Source: Bondarzewia mesenterica
Lineage: Eukaryota; Basidiomycota; Agaricomycetes; Russulales; Bondarzewiaceae
Reading direction: 5' to 3'
Length of the DNA: 53,128 nucleotides
Assembly (NCBI GenBank): GCA_004802705.1
Contig: SGPL01000208.1
Span: 1 to 53,128 of the forward strand
Both the position numbers and the translations under genes were made by a program. This document shows positions 22,012 through 34,334 of this stretch, one piece after another. Position 1 is the stretch's first letter; the number at the start of each line of letters is the position of its first letter. The notes beneath the pieces are model-generated. The model searched no databases. It worked only from the letters and a program-made list of their open reading frames with translations, and was not told the DNA's origin.

Positions 22012-25000
22012 ATGTCCACAACTCCCGGTAAAATCAGACCATCCGGAATACCGATGCAAGGGAAGACGAGCGGCATACCGACGCCAGGCAGGCTTCGTTC
22101 GACGTCCTCTTCCACTCTCCTTCCTGCAGGAGCTCTCGATGGTGATATCATGACGCTTGCCTTCGCAGACGCTGTAAGGGCTAATGATCCCGCTCTATAT
22201 CGGCCGAATCGTGCCAGCGATGCCGGTAACGCGCTACAGTCCTCGCAATCGAGCTACCATCCCCCACAGTCCGGCCGCAGGTCCGTTGCAGGCAGACCAC
22301 CTTCCGTCGCGTCTTCCTCGTCCGCTGCTGGATCGACTCCTTTCAAATACTCCGCCAAGCGCACGAAGACACCCACGACACGTCCCGCCAGTCGCCAATC
22401 TGACACTTTCATCAAAGGTCCACTTCAATCCGACAGGTCGTTCGAAGTTGGTGATAATGTCAGAATCGAGAGCCTTGGCTTTGAGGGAACGCTGAGGTAT
22501 CTCGGAGAGATCGACGGCAAAGCGGGAGAGTGGGCTGGTGTTGAGCTTAGTGGTGGATTCGTGGGCAAGGGGAAAAATGATGGATCGGTGAATGGGTGAG
22601 TAACCACTTCTGCACGTTCAGGGAATATTTTCCCTGGACTTTTCTCGACCACTGTCTTGCGTTCGACATCCGCGAACATGACAATGTCACGGTTTTTCAT
22701 CAATTCTTGCTGGACGAAATCCTGCACATTTTCTTAAAATTTGCGTGAGGTTGTTCCAGCTTCATATAGTACCATTATTCGCCTCGTTTCCCCTAATCAT
22801 ACCCGCATTGCACACCAAAATACTGATCATTGAACATTTTATCATCTGTGGACTAATTCTGATAACTTACAGCAAACCATATTTTGTCTGTCCCCCGAAA
22901 TGTGGTGTTTTCGTAGCCGCATCTAAATTGTCTGCGCCGACGGTTGGCCCCGGTGCTATTTCTCGCCCGTCATCAGTTGCATCGTCGCGGAGCGGCCGCA
23001 TCACCCCTTATTTCTCAGATAGAATCACGCCCTCATTCTCGGGTTCCGGGCGCGTCACCAAGAATGGCCGGGTTACCCCTTCTCTGTCGACAGGTAAAGT
23101 CACTCCTGCAGTGACGCCCTCTGCACGACCTCGGACGAAGACGCCAGTCACGTCGAAACCAAGAAGATCAATCTCACCGGCTCATGGCCTTGGAAAGCTC
23201 ACACCAGGGTCTCGTGCGTCTCGCTATGTCGGAGTAACTGCAAAACAACTTAATTCTAGAGGAACAGGATCCGTTACTCCTGGAAGTCCCACCCGATTCA
23301 CGGGGCGGAGCTCTCCTCAAACAGCCCTTTTGTCAGCCAACGCGCTATCTTCGAGCACGACAACACCACGACCGGGGCTGGGACAGAGAATTGTGGGACT
23401 CGGTATCGGCACGCCATCTGGTACACCAACAAAGAGCCGCCCTTCCTTGATGACCCCGAGGGGTCGAATACCAAGTTCTGTTGCCATGCCTCCACCACCG
23501 TCACCCGCCGGGCATTCAAGTTCCAGTCGTTCCGTATCACTCAACGACTATCCCGAAGCAGCATCTCCCAATCTCGATTCATTCACCGCTTCTGACTTGG
23601 AGTCGAACGGCCGAGCGATCCATGATCAAGTCGCCCAGCTGTTGTCCGGCAGAGCACCTTCAGTGACCGCACGGACAACCCTTCACTCTCCGTCCTTTTC
23701 TCATGAGATGTCGCCTCCTCAGTCAGACGTGATGGAAACGATCCGTTCTCTGCAGGCCAAGCAGGATGCGCTACACGTAGAGAACGGCAACCTCAAGTCG
23801 CTCGTCGATTCGCTCAAGAGCGGGGAGCTGGCAGCAGCACAACGCGCGCAAGAACTGCAGGCAGACAGGGATCGAACCATTGCGCGTGCGGCCGAGCTGG
23901 AGAGTGCAGTCAAGACTGCTGAGCGCTCTCTGGATGAACGGACGGCTCAAGTTGAAGGGCTGGAACGAGCGGTGGCGAATGCGACCACTGATGTTGAGAA
24001 GGCGAAAAACGATGGCGAGGCTCGTCTCCGCGATCTGCAATCCCGCCTCGACGATAAAGAGGCCTTAGTCAAGGACCTGAAGGAGGCCATCGAGGTGAAG
24101 GAAGATGAGGAGAGCGAGACTAACGCGGTTTTGAAGGCAAAGAACTCCGAGATCGCGCTTCTGGAGGCTCGCGTCCAGAAGGCGTATTCCGAGCTTGAAG
24201 AAGAGCGAAGGGAATTAGGAGGCCAGGTTGATGAACTTCGTCAAGCGGGCCAGGTATAAACACGTTTCCTGCGTGGAGAACTATGCGAGCTCATATTTTA
24301 CACAGGAAACAATCGCCTTGTACGAAGAGCGGTTGAGCGCGGCAGAGGGCAAGCGATATGAACTGGAGGATGCGGTCTCGTCTCTGCAAGAGCAGCTGCG
24401 ATCTCAAGCTCGACCCCCCGTCGCCTGGCTCTGCGGCGCGGATCACGTCGTCCGCCGCGCAGATTGAGAACGAGACGCTCAGGGACCAAGTTGCACATCT
24501 GCAGAGCAAGGTCGCGTCGCTCGAGGACATGCTCGAGGACGCGCGGGCGGCCGCGGAAAAGGAGGAGATCGTCGTGCGGGAGAAGATGAAGCGGTACAAG
24601 GAGAAGGATGAGGCACTGCGGAAGCAGGTCGAGGAGGGCGAGGAGGAGCTGGACCGCGTGCTCAAGTCCGAGTCTGGTGCCCGCTCGCGCGTGGAGGAGA
24701 TTGAGGAAGCCTTCCGGGAGGGCACGGTCGCTCTCGAGAATGCTCGGGCGGAGATCGAGGGCTTGCGGTCAGAAATCACGGTTCGTTTTTCTTTTCTTTT
24801 CTTTTGCTGTGTTGCTAATGTCATGCTTAACTTCGACTTACAGAACCTTGAGAGCTTAACATCGGACCCGTCGACGGCCGACTCGTCTGAGAGGCTAGTA
24901 GATATTGTGCGGAAAGCTACGAGTGACCGAGCTCGATCTGCAGAGGAGATTGCTCAGCTCAAGGCTACGGTGGAGGAATTGCGTCTGGCCAGAGAGGACC

Positions 25001-26388
25001 TGCTTCGACAACTGAATGAAAGTGGGTCTGGGTCACTAGGTATCGAATCGTCGAGTGAACTCGGACAAGTTGTTGAGCGGCTGACAGTTGAGAAGGCAGA
25101 CGTATGTGATTACCTTGAAATTCTGTTTGACTGATCAAAACCTGTTTTCCAGCTCGAGCAAGAACTTCACGATCAAACTAATGCCGTGACGGAGTTGCGC
25201 GAACATCTAGAGAAGCAAGCCGCAGAGGCGGAGTCCATTCGCAAACGGGCACAACGCGACCTCCCTGTTCATGAAGCTTTGCATGATGCTGTGGCGACAC
25301 CGACTCGGTCACCTTCACGGCACGATTCTAACGCTCTTCGTGGGGAGATTGCGGGTTTGAAGTACATGCTCCTCTGTTATTGGATTTTGCAGTGCGGCCA
25401 GCTGACCTCTGTGTGTCAGGCTTATCATCCAGGAATTGCAAAAGGAAAATGTCACGGCAGCTCAGCAGAATAAACTCCTCGAATCGGAGAATAAGCTTCT
25501 CCTATCCGAGACGGATCAGCTTCGCGAAGTAAGCCTTTTGACTCAGGTGACACTGTTTGCTCACGATTTTGGCGCAGGAAATGCGAACGCTTGAGAACAG
25601 CGTTGAACAGAGTTTGTTGAGAGAAGAGCAGGCGCTCGGTCTCGATTCACCGAGTACTAGTGACGATATCGCTACGCTGAAGAAGGCACTGAAGGACTTG
25701 AAAGTGAAGCACGAAGTGTGTTTTCCGTGCATTGTGAGGTGCTCTTCGCTGATGGCGGTCGTCCGTAGATGGACATCGAGCAGCTTCGGAAGAAACAGGC
25801 GGAGGCGGAGATGAAGAGCGCTAGGACGATTCACGACGTAAGCAGTCTGTGAACGATGCTTATACGAAGTTTCTCTGACTGATATCATTGCAATGATATG
25901 CAGCTCAATAAAGAAGTCAGCGAGCTGGAAAGCCTGATCGAGTCCAAGGTTAGTTTGACATCTTTGCCATCTCGCCTCGCAAGCTGACCAAAATGCGGCA
26001 GATCTATCGAGAAGTCAGTCCGCATATCACCTTTCCTAATGGCAGTGCTAACAAAACGTAGGACGAACTGGAGCAAGAAGTGGAACGACTGAAGGACAAA
26101 CTATCCAAAAGCCACAAGAAATCGTCCACGCGCGCGGTTGAGGTCGTCCGTGAATCGACCGATTCCGAGACGACGATGTCAGAGGACGCGTCCTACGGCT
26201 CGCATGTGGATGTCTGCGAGATCTGCGAGCAGCCCGGTCACGACATATTCACTTGCGATGTGCTGAAGGGCAACGCGGCACCTCCGTCCCGTCCGCAAAG
26301 CTCGACTAATTCTCTGCTCTTCTGCGAGGACTGCGAGGGCTACGGCCACGTCGCGGCGGATTGCCCACATTCGATGGATGTCTTTTGA
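22012..26388 (+). CDS. CLIP-170 homolog (CAP-Gly microtubule plus-end protein)
   Basis: A plus-end tracking protein with one CAP-Gly domain (SFEVGDNVRIESLGFEGTLR, GEWAGVELS, GKNDGSVNG/KPYFVCPPKCGVFV), a Ser/Thr-Pro-rich linker, a long coiled coil from about 23720 to 26100, and two CCHC zinc knuckles (CEICEQPGHDIFTC and CEDCEGYGHVAADC) as in CLIP-170. It ends DVF, an acidic-aromatic tail like the CLIP-170 ETF. The N-terminus carries two SGIP motifs. Exons: 22012-22595, 22873-24253, 24306-24780, 24844-25101, 25153-25361, 25420-25528, 25578 onward, including a 12-nt exon at 26002-26013. The first intron is 277 bp. The coiled coil changes frame by one base at the C6 run 24414-24419. It is the counterpart of S. 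pombe Tip1 and yeast Bik1; it should bind EB1 and dynein-pathway partners. Confidence 0.92.
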
Positions 26389-26696
26389 CAGAATATTTAT
26401 TGGATACTACGAACATGTTGCCTGCAGGGGATTCATGACAGTTATTGGAAGGGAACTCAAACTTTTTTTCTGTATGCTTTATACCTACACTTATACCAAG
26501 TCGATGTCTTTCTCGAGCTCTTCACTACGAGTGGTCACAGGCCTTTTAACGCAAGCGGTGCGGTGACGTCGGTCAGTGGCAATGACGTCAGGGAATTGAG
26601 GTGAGCTAGAAAAGGGCAAGAACGGTTCCAGGCAATGTCAATTCCTATAAATCCCTATATTGCTCGACGCTGGTACTCTATCCTCTACTAACACCC
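26389..26696. other. Intergenic region between CLIP-170 and the OM14-like gene
   Basis: About 310 bp. Contains GTGACGTCGG and ATGACGTCAG (near 26570-26590), two TGACGTC/CRE-like words about 17 bp apart, then a TATAAAT at 26647, about 50 bp before the next ATG. These are plausible core promoter elements of the OM14-like gene. Confidence 0.45.
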
Positions 26697-27696
26697 ATGT
26701 CTTACGCCTCTGTCGCCGCCCAGAATGCCCCACCGCTTTCTGAACAGGTAACTTTGTTTTTCTACTATTTTCATCGTACAAAATGCTCATCGTCTAATCA
26801 TACAAGCCCCAACCCGATCCAGTCCTTCTCAATACCGGTGCTCCCGAACCCACCGCGCCGGCAGACGATGCTGCCAAAGTGAACGTCGTTCCCTCCGACT
26901 TCAAGGAGAACCCGACCACCATCACTTCCGAGGCGGGCAAGGATCTGGCCAAGGGCGACGAATCTGAGAAGCCGGAAGCTCACGATCGCGTGCACGAATT
27001 CGAGGCAGAGGGGTACCATTATTGGCATGTAGCCAAAGAGTATCTGCTTAGACCCGCAGTGGCTGGCGGCCTCGTTGGTATCGGTGAGCTTCTTACCGGT
27101 TTGTTTCGGCTCACGCGACCCGCTCAACTCACCCGTGTCTCAGTCAATTTAGGTCTGTTTGCGGGAGCGGGCTATGCCTACTACACCCATCCTTCCCTAC
27201 GCCGTGATACCAAGGTCATTGCGTCTACTGCTGCCGTTGCTGCCGTTCTCCTGGGTGGTGAGGGCTACGCTGCTGAGAAGTTCCGTGAAAGTCCTCGTGG
27301 CCAGGAGGAAGAGCGCAAGGCGAGAAAGGAGGGCTCCCTCATTTACCGGCACGCTCGCGAGCAGATTTTAAGACCTGGTGTATTGGGGGGTATTGTCGGG
27401 CTTAGTTGGGTTCTTCAAATATGCCACATTTGACGAGATGTTAACCACCCCTCCCTTCACAGTCAACGTTGGCATCCTCGGCACAGTCGGATATTTCGCG
27501 TACACCAACTGGGACAGGCCTCATTGGGATAGACGCACTGTGTCCGCCGTATCAGTTGGTCTCTTGACACTCTGGGGTGGTGAGGGGTAAGCCCTTCTTC
27601 TCGTCTACATGTCGGTCGGCAGAAGCCTCACTCGAATCACCTAGTTTTTGGGCAGAACGGTATCGCGAAGGAAAAATTCATCCCCGGCGATCGTAA
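26697..27696 (+). CDS. OM14-like mitochondrial outer-membrane protein
   Basis: Exons 26697-26747, 26807-27083, 27144-27586 and 27645-27696. The N-terminus (MSYASVAAQNAPP) is followed by a Pro/acidic linker and an aromatic segment (GYHYWHVAKEYLLRPAVAGG). Then come repeated hydrophobic hairpins (VNLGLFAGAGYAYYTHPSLR, ASTAAVAAVLLGGEGYAAE, VNVGILGTVGYFAYTNWDR, VGLLTLWGGEGFWAERYREG). This matches the fungal Om14 C-terminal domain family; yeast Om14 is an outer-membrane porin partner and ribosome receptor. A one-base frame change is needed at the G6 run 27385-27390; without it the protein would stop at 27433. The end with the last exon is inferred from splice-site fit and a WAERYREG segment typical of the family tail. 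Confidence 0.75.
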
Positions 27697-28387
27697 TGCT
27701 CGTGGTCTGCAAATGGGGTGCAGACTTTGTTTTATAGGCAGATTATCTTCCGAGTAATGGACTGTAACGAACTCACCTAGGGTTTCAAATTTCAAAGCCT
27801 ACTTATGCACAATTTTCTTTTGTTTTCGCTCTCATGCGATTTGCTGATCGTTGAATATCGAGGTCAGCGGTTCACTAACGACTTCTTGCTGATCTGCCTG
27901 TGCTTCGGATTGATCTCCAGAAATGCATAGAAGACCCAGGAAGACCCGCCTGTTCGGCTCTGTCAATGCAAAATTTACCACTATTCGTGAAGAATACTAC
28001 AGCGTATTCGCACGCCGCGTGATTCAAGGTGGACGATACGTACTATGTTGTGAGGAATAATGGCTGCATAGAACCGCATATCGTCATGTATCTATTACTA
28101 GAGTAAGTGTGGGTTTTATACTGGTATATGCATGATCAATGTCGAGGATATCGAAAAACAACGTGTCGGAAGGAAAACAACTGAGCTCGAGGCTCAGTGT
28201 GACAGTAATGTGACAAAGAACAACATCGGAACCGTGGGAATCGAGGTGACTCCTCGGTTATTGCCGTAAACTCAAAGTTTTTTGTGTGCATCGACGCTGA
28301 CGACAACGCCGACGGTGGTAATTCTTGTGCGCGCTACTGGACCGCTGCTGATCTCACAGACCTCACCACATACTACTAGAAAACACC
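27697..28387. other. Intergenic region upstream of eIF3c
   Basis: About 690 bp. AT-rich 3' flank of the OM14-like gene, then the eIF3c promoter. No coding frame with a recognisable motif and no RNA gene is seen. Confidence 0.5.
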
Positions 28388-31256
28388 ATGTCTCGATTCT
28401 TCAGACAAGCCGATGATTCCGACTCCGAGACCGAGGAGTCTGAGGAGGAGCTCATGAGCAGCGACGAGGAAGCCGCACCATCAAAAGCCGCACCCGCCGC
28501 GAAACCAGCTATGGCTCGATTCCTCAAGACTGCGGGATCCGAACCCTCAAGCGAGGAGGAGGAAAGTGAAGAGGAAGAGGAAGAGGAAGAGAGTGATGAG
28601 GAGGTGAAGAAGGTGATCAAGAGTGCTAGGGATAAGCGGTTGGATGAGATGGAGGCCACGGGAAAGGCCATGGACAATGCGTTGAAGATTAATGACTGGG
28701 TTGCGATCTCGAACGGTGCGTTTTCAATCATTGGGCTACCCTACTAGGCGTCCTCACAGATCCTTTAGAATTCGACAAACTCGTCCGTATGGTGCAACGT
28801 CAGCAAAATATGTCCGAGCCCGTCCCTCCGTTCTACATTCGCACCTTGTCGTCTCTCGAATCCTCTCTCAACACCGCTATTGCGAATGAGAAGGAGGCCA
28901 AGAAGAAGATGAATGCCAGTAATGCCCGCGCTCTGACGGCTATGAAGCAGAAGGTGAAAAAGACCATGAAGGAGTACGAGAAGGAGATCAAGCGGTATCA
29001 AGCGGTAGGGAGGTCAATAGGACCAGTTGATGATCTATCTCACTTTCGACTTGTATGTAGGACCCAGAAACTTTCGAGCGTAATTTTGCAGCCGCAACTG
29101 CACCGGAGATTGTTGCCCCCAAAGCAGTCAAGAAGGTGAAAAAGATCGACGAAGAAGCGAACGAAGAAGATTTCACGACTGTCGGCAAGGGTGGTAAAGT
29201 CATGCAATTCACTGTGGACGGCATCTTCAAAAATTTGCAGCTCGTTCAGGAGGCGAGAGGGAAGAAAGTGAGTTGCGTGCGTTGTTGAGCTCTTCTTGTA
29301 ACTGACTTTACGTAGAACACAGATCGTGCGGACCAAATACGGATCCTTGAGAAACTGTTGGAGATCGCTGAGACCTCGTACCAAAACATCCGTGTTTTAC
29401 TGGCCCTGATATCCGCCCGCTTCGACTACAATGCGTCAGTCACGTCGTATATGCCCTCCGAACTATGGCTCTCGGCGCAGCGGGAAATCGATCAGCTTAT
29501 TTCTATCGTGACGAGAGAGCCATCGTACTCTGTGCAGGAGACGATTGAAGATTACGATGAGCTTGCGGAGCGGTCGCCTGAGACGCAGAAGGATGGCATA
29601 GTGCGGGTTCGGGGTAGTATCATCAGTTTCGTGGACCGTCTAGACGATGAGTTCACGAAGAGCTTGCAACACCTCGATCCTCACGGTACCGAATATGTGG
29701 ACAGATTAAAGGACGAGAAAGGCCTTTATTGTACGATTTGCCGTGCCCAGGCGCTTTACGAGACGACGAAGCAGATGGATCCTCTAGCTCGGGCTATCAT
29801 GCGGCGACTGGAGCATATCTATTCTAAGGTATGCCGATAGACTCGAGTCTTCGGGTGTCCACAGACTGATAGTTGGAATAGCCCGATGCCGTGCTGAATG
29901 CGCTTGAATCTGCTGTAGCTGCATCAGACATCACACCTTCACTTACGCTCGCCTCTCAGAAGACACCCGCCGCTCTCATTCACTCTCTCTGCGTCCATTT
30001 GTATCAGTCTGGGAACACTCTGCTGCGTACTCGTGCCATGCTCAGCCACATCTATCACCATGCTTTGCAGAACGACTTTTACACTGCACGCGATATGCTG
30101 CTCATGTCTCATCTTCAGGAGACGATCTACTCTGCCGACGTTGCGACGCAAATCTTGTACAACCGTAGCGTTGTGCAGCTCGGTCTCTGTGCGTTCCGGT
30201 GTGGCCTGATCAGAGAGGCCCAAGCAACCTTGCAGGACATCTTCACTACTCAACGTGTGAAGGAGCTTTTGGCCCAGGGTGTGCATCAGCAGCGCTTCCA
30301 AACTTTGACGCCTGAGCAGGAGAAGGCAGAGAAGCAGAGGCAGCTGCCATTCCATATGCACATCAACACCGAGCTTTTGGAGGCTGCTTTCTTGGTCTCG
30401 AGCATGTTGGTCGAGATTCCGGTGTTGGCTAGTATTGATTCGGAGGAACAAAAACGTAAGGCGATCTCAAAGCCGTTCCGCCGTCTGTTGGACTTTGCGG
30501 ATCGGCAGGTGTTTACTGGGCCTCCGGAGAGCACCCGAGACCATATCATGCAGGCGAGCAAGGCGCTGCAGAACGGTCAGTGGGAGATATGCCGTGACCT
30601 CATACAAGGCATCAAGATTTGGGGCCTCATGCCCGAGGCAGCTTCCGTCAAGGAGATGCTGGCCAAGTGAGTATGATGCTATTTTTGTGCAGTTCGTTAT
30701 TGACCTTTTGTTGTAGGCGCATACAGGAGGAAGGCTTGCGCACTTACCTCTTTACCTATGCTCCCCATTACAGGACCCTGTCTCTCTCCCTCCTCTCTCG
30801 AACGTTCTCCCTCCCTCTGCGCACCGTGAACTCTATCGTGTCAAAGATGATATGGAACGAGGAATTGCCCGCGTCTCTTAATCAATCTGCTGGCGTTATC
30901 GTGTTCAACCGCGTGGAGCTCACGCGCTCACAGCATCTGGCTCAGGCTCTTGCAGAGAAGGTGGGCAACATGGTGGAGCAGAGCGAGAAGACGCTGGACT
31001 TCCGGCTGGGTGGCAGTTCAGGGTGGGGCGATCGGGCTGACGGTACAAAGGGTGATAAGCGTGGCGAACAGACACAGGAGAGGCGGGGACGTGGTGAACG
31101 GACGAGAGGGGGTTCTGGTGCTCGTGGTACGTGTTCTGCTTGTCTCTGTCGAGAAGCGTTTACTCAGGGACGGATACAGGCGCTCGTGGTGGAAGAGGTG
31201 GACGATTTGCACAGGGACTTGGGAACCAGATGTCTGCGTCCCAGAGAGCGCGTTGA
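28388..31256 (+). CDS. NIP1: Translation initiation factor eIF3 subunit c (NIP1)
   Basis: eIF3c is a core scaffold of eIF3 on the 40S subunit and contacts eIF1 and eIF5 through its N-terminal tail. Seven exons fit: 28388-28715, 28760-29004, 29061-29267, 29316-29828, 29882-30666, 30717-31126 and 31168-31256. The N-terminus (MSRFFRQADDSDSE) is followed by long Glu/Ser acid runs, then the conserved EFDKLVRMVQR, FTTVGKGGK and the helical core ending in a PCI domain (IQEEGLRTYLFTYAPHYRTLSLS, IVSKMIWNEELPASL). The C-terminus is Gly/Arg rich (GARGGRGGRFAQGL) and ends QRAR, typical of fungal Nip1. All junctions are in frame with no breaks, so this is one of the cleanest genes in the window. Confidence 0.97.
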
Positions 31257-32201
31257 TCTTACGATTTTTTCGATCCATCATGTTGTTTTCATTATGCTGC
31301 ATTCATACCCTCATTTGTCCGTGTATGAGTCCGTGTTTGTTTTTCATGGTATCAAATATTCTTTCTGTTTTCAATTGTAGCATCACTGTGCGACTCGCAA
31401 AATGAGCTATATATAACATCAAGTTGAATTTCTGACATTCAATCTACAACGGTCTGTTCTCCTTTTTGTTCTTCACCTAGCTGCCAGACTCTTGCTTCAT
31501 CATTTAACCCCTCTTCAACTCTTGTAACTTCTGCAATTTCACCCATGCTCTGATAAGAATGCAGCTGAATAATGCTAACTTTGGACTGGGGAAAGGCAAT
31601 GGAGCAGTATTGGCTTGCCCAGCGAGTCTTTATAGTGCAGGGCACGCACACCACATGATACTGGAATCCATGACTGCATCGTCTCCATTCCTGCGAGATC
31701 CGTGAGGTCCAGGTTTAATCACAGCAATTGAGAGTCGTGGCGATATGAATTGCCCAGCATAGCCCACTCATCCATTAGAAATGGCTTTAACATGCTCCGA
31801 TGTCTCCATGGTAGGAGATTCCATGAGACACGAGAAGACCCGTTTGTGATACCATCAACACAGTTGAACAAGACAACGACGCGATGCACTCGTCAGATGA
31901 CAGTGTGTTCATGCTGCTGGTTACAGATGCCATGATGAGAGACCATCGTCTCTGCGTGAACAAAATCGTGATTCTAACACGATACAAAGACGTAAGAATG
32001 TTCGGAATGTGTTACTCGATCTCCTAGTTGGCATACCGCACTGTTCGTCGTCGAGTTCTACCTTATGGATGCCAGCCTGATGACGGCGGAATGTCGACCA
32101 GGGCAGCTATTAAGTAACGCTGTCGAAACGTATTCCTAACAATACGGTCTCGAAGAATGAGGAATCAGAGTGAGCCGGACAGTAAGTTACAGGAATCGAC
32201 A
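31257..32201. other. Convergent region between eIF3c and eIF2B gamma
   Basis: About 945 bp between two gene 3' ends, longer than needed for terminators. A plus-strand segment from about 31850 reads VEQDNDAMHSSDDSVFMLLV to ILTRYKD, followed by GTAAGA, a 41-nt gap ending in CTAG, and then a continuing LAYRTVRRRVLPYG segment with a TAA near 32117. This could be the end of a small spliced gene, but no start or family is recognised. Confidence 0.35.
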
Positions 32202-34163
32202 TCATCCATCAGAGGACGTGCCGCTTCCACCATCGTTTTCGCTCTCTGCTGTATCGGAATCCTCTGGCGCAGCAGTCCAGTCGGAAACCTCAAGTTTCTC
32301 GTTCCTGTATGTTTCTGGATAAAGTCAATTAGTTGTCCATTTAGCAATGCGTGTGCAGTGAAGCGAGCTCACCACCGGCATCGACTTCGTAGCCCGACTG
32401 GGTAAGACACCGTATAAGCTCGCCCTTTGCGCCGACCTTGGTGTCCTTGCCCAAGATGCAGCCATCCAACTTGGCTCTGATTAGGGTCAGCATTAGCGTT
32501 TTTGGAGAGGTGCAACAAACTATTGGCCATCGGTACGCACCCGTCCTCAACCACGCAATGGTCCAACAACACGCAGCCGGAGATCTTGACCATTTTTCCG
32601 ATGACGCAGTGGTTCCCGATGACCGAACGCTTTATATTCGTGCGTTCACCCACGCGCGTCGAATCGCCTATCATCGAGTCACTCGAGATCGGTGATTTTG
32701 CATCGATGAGCGAGCGATTTTCGGGGTCTGTCGGGAGGGCGTAGGTCGTCTGGCCGAGGAACTGTCAAAATGCGACCGTGAGACACAGACTCGGCGACAG
32801 TGACAAGAAGTGAGAATCGGGGCGTACGTGTCGGTTGAGTTCGAGCAGGGCGGGCAGGTTGTTGGCGCGCGCACAATATCCGGCAGAGCTGGAGTGGATC
32901 ACGAGCCCTACCCGCAAGCTCGTGGGCATGGCTTCGTCATCGTCTGAATCGGTTGGCGAGGGTGGCATGGAAAGTGATAAGGGTTTTTGAGAGGGCGAGT
33001 CGATTTGATCGACCAGTCCTGGCATATGGGGATACTTGGCTCGCATGGCGCGGGTTTGCAGTGTCGAATGTCGCAGAGCCATCGCTTGCGAAAGGTCGTT
33101 TGATATTGGTTTGAAGACTGGTTCAGTGTTGGTGAGTTGCCCGAGAGAGGAGAAGAAAAAGATAGAAGTACTTCGTCCATATTTTTCCCGTTTCGCTCGC
33201 TGGTATTGGAGTTTGCAGAGCCAGGGGACAAATTCTTCTCGGAAAGAATCGAATCCTGTTTTTTGTTGGAGAAGGTCAAGCACAGCTCTTTTGCACATGT
33301 ATACGTGGGAGTCTTGATAACTGGATGACAAGTTTGTCCGGGGATACCTGCGATGGTCCGTCAAGACGGTTAAATGACGGATTGTGATAGGGCCAACCTC
33401 GATAACAGTGACATTCTAATCATCAGTTCATCTGCGTTTTGATCGAGGTCATCTGGCGTATCTATGTGCAGAAGAGTTCCGGATTGGTCGTCCCAAATTA
33501 TAGGTGTCCTGGAGGTTGGGAGGCCCCACTCTTCTGGAACGGCACCCTTGTCGGGACGCGATGCTTGGAACCAACAGGAGGTCATAATTGACCCATCCAT
33601 ATTGGCTTCTATGCGAAATTTATTGAGGATGTCGTTGAGAGGGAGGGATTCTGGTGGGATGAAGTCGCAAGGAAGGAGGATGAAATCTTTCTGGATACGG
33701 TTCGAGAAGTGCCTAAGGACGGTGCACGTCCCCGGTGAGAGATCCTGGGACTCGTCATATGTCTGAAGATCAATTTGAAGAGATGGGTAGGGTGAGGAGG
33801 ATGTGTCAGAGTGGATGTGATGAGAGATTGAAGCACGGTGCGCCGTAGGGCAGATGAGCAGGACATCTATGGCGAAGAAATGAGAGACGGACACGCCCAA
33901 GAAAAATCAGCTCGTACCGATTATCCCGGATTGCTCGAGCCAAGTTAAGGGATAATCTATCATCGGCTTATTGGCAATGGGGATGAGAGCTTTTGGGCAA
34001 GGCTCGTCGCCATGATCACTTGTGAGTGGAAGGAGCCTGCAGTCGCGCGTCAAAAGATGCCAGTAAAAATGAGCTAACAAACCCACTCGTTTCCAAAGCC
34101 TGCAAGTACCACTGCGATGAATTCTCGAGAGACGAGTGTTGTTGCCGAGTCTTGGAAATCCAT
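32202..34163 (-). CDS. GCD1: Translation initiation factor eIF2B subunit gamma (GCD1)
   Basis: eIF2B gamma pairs with epsilon in the catalytic half of the guanine-nucleotide exchange factor for eIF2. Start at the ATG 34163 (MDFQDSATT), first exon to 34087, second exon from 34036. The nucleotidyltransferase-like domain shows FIAVVLAGFGNELLPLT, CPKALIPIANKPMIDYPL and DFILLPCDFIPP. The left-handed beta-helix repeats follow: IGDSTRVGERTNIKRSVIG, HCVIGKMVKISGCVLLDHCV and LDGCILGKDTKVG. The last intron joins DAG to ETYRNEKLEVSDW in frame and the protein ends in an acidic SerAsp-rich tail at 32202. A Ser/Asp acidic insert (SPTDSDDDEAMP) lies between the two domains. The start is 171 bp from that of the kinase on the other strand. 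Confidence 0.95.
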
Positions 34164-34334
34164 AGTAAGAGTCGAGGGCCAAGTGAGTGACTCCGGTAGT
34201 CGCTGGGGTCAGCGAAGTCCTATTTTGGGGTTAGGAGTTATCCCTTTTTGGCACATTCAATTCCAGCATGGCTCCGAGTGCCAGGCCAGGGTCGAACGAC
34301 TCTCGAGGCAGCGCCCATGCAGCCCTCCTGAACC
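34164..34334. promoter_or_regulatory. Short divergent promoter of GCD1 and the GCK-III kinase
   Basis: Only 171 bp separate the two start codons, so both genes must share one promoter region. I see no specific binding motif that I can name with confidence. Confidence 0.6.

Noticed and set aside
24291..24824. 177-codon Ser-rich minus-strand frame
   Set aside because: Antisense shadow of the Glu-rich CLIP-170 coiled coil.
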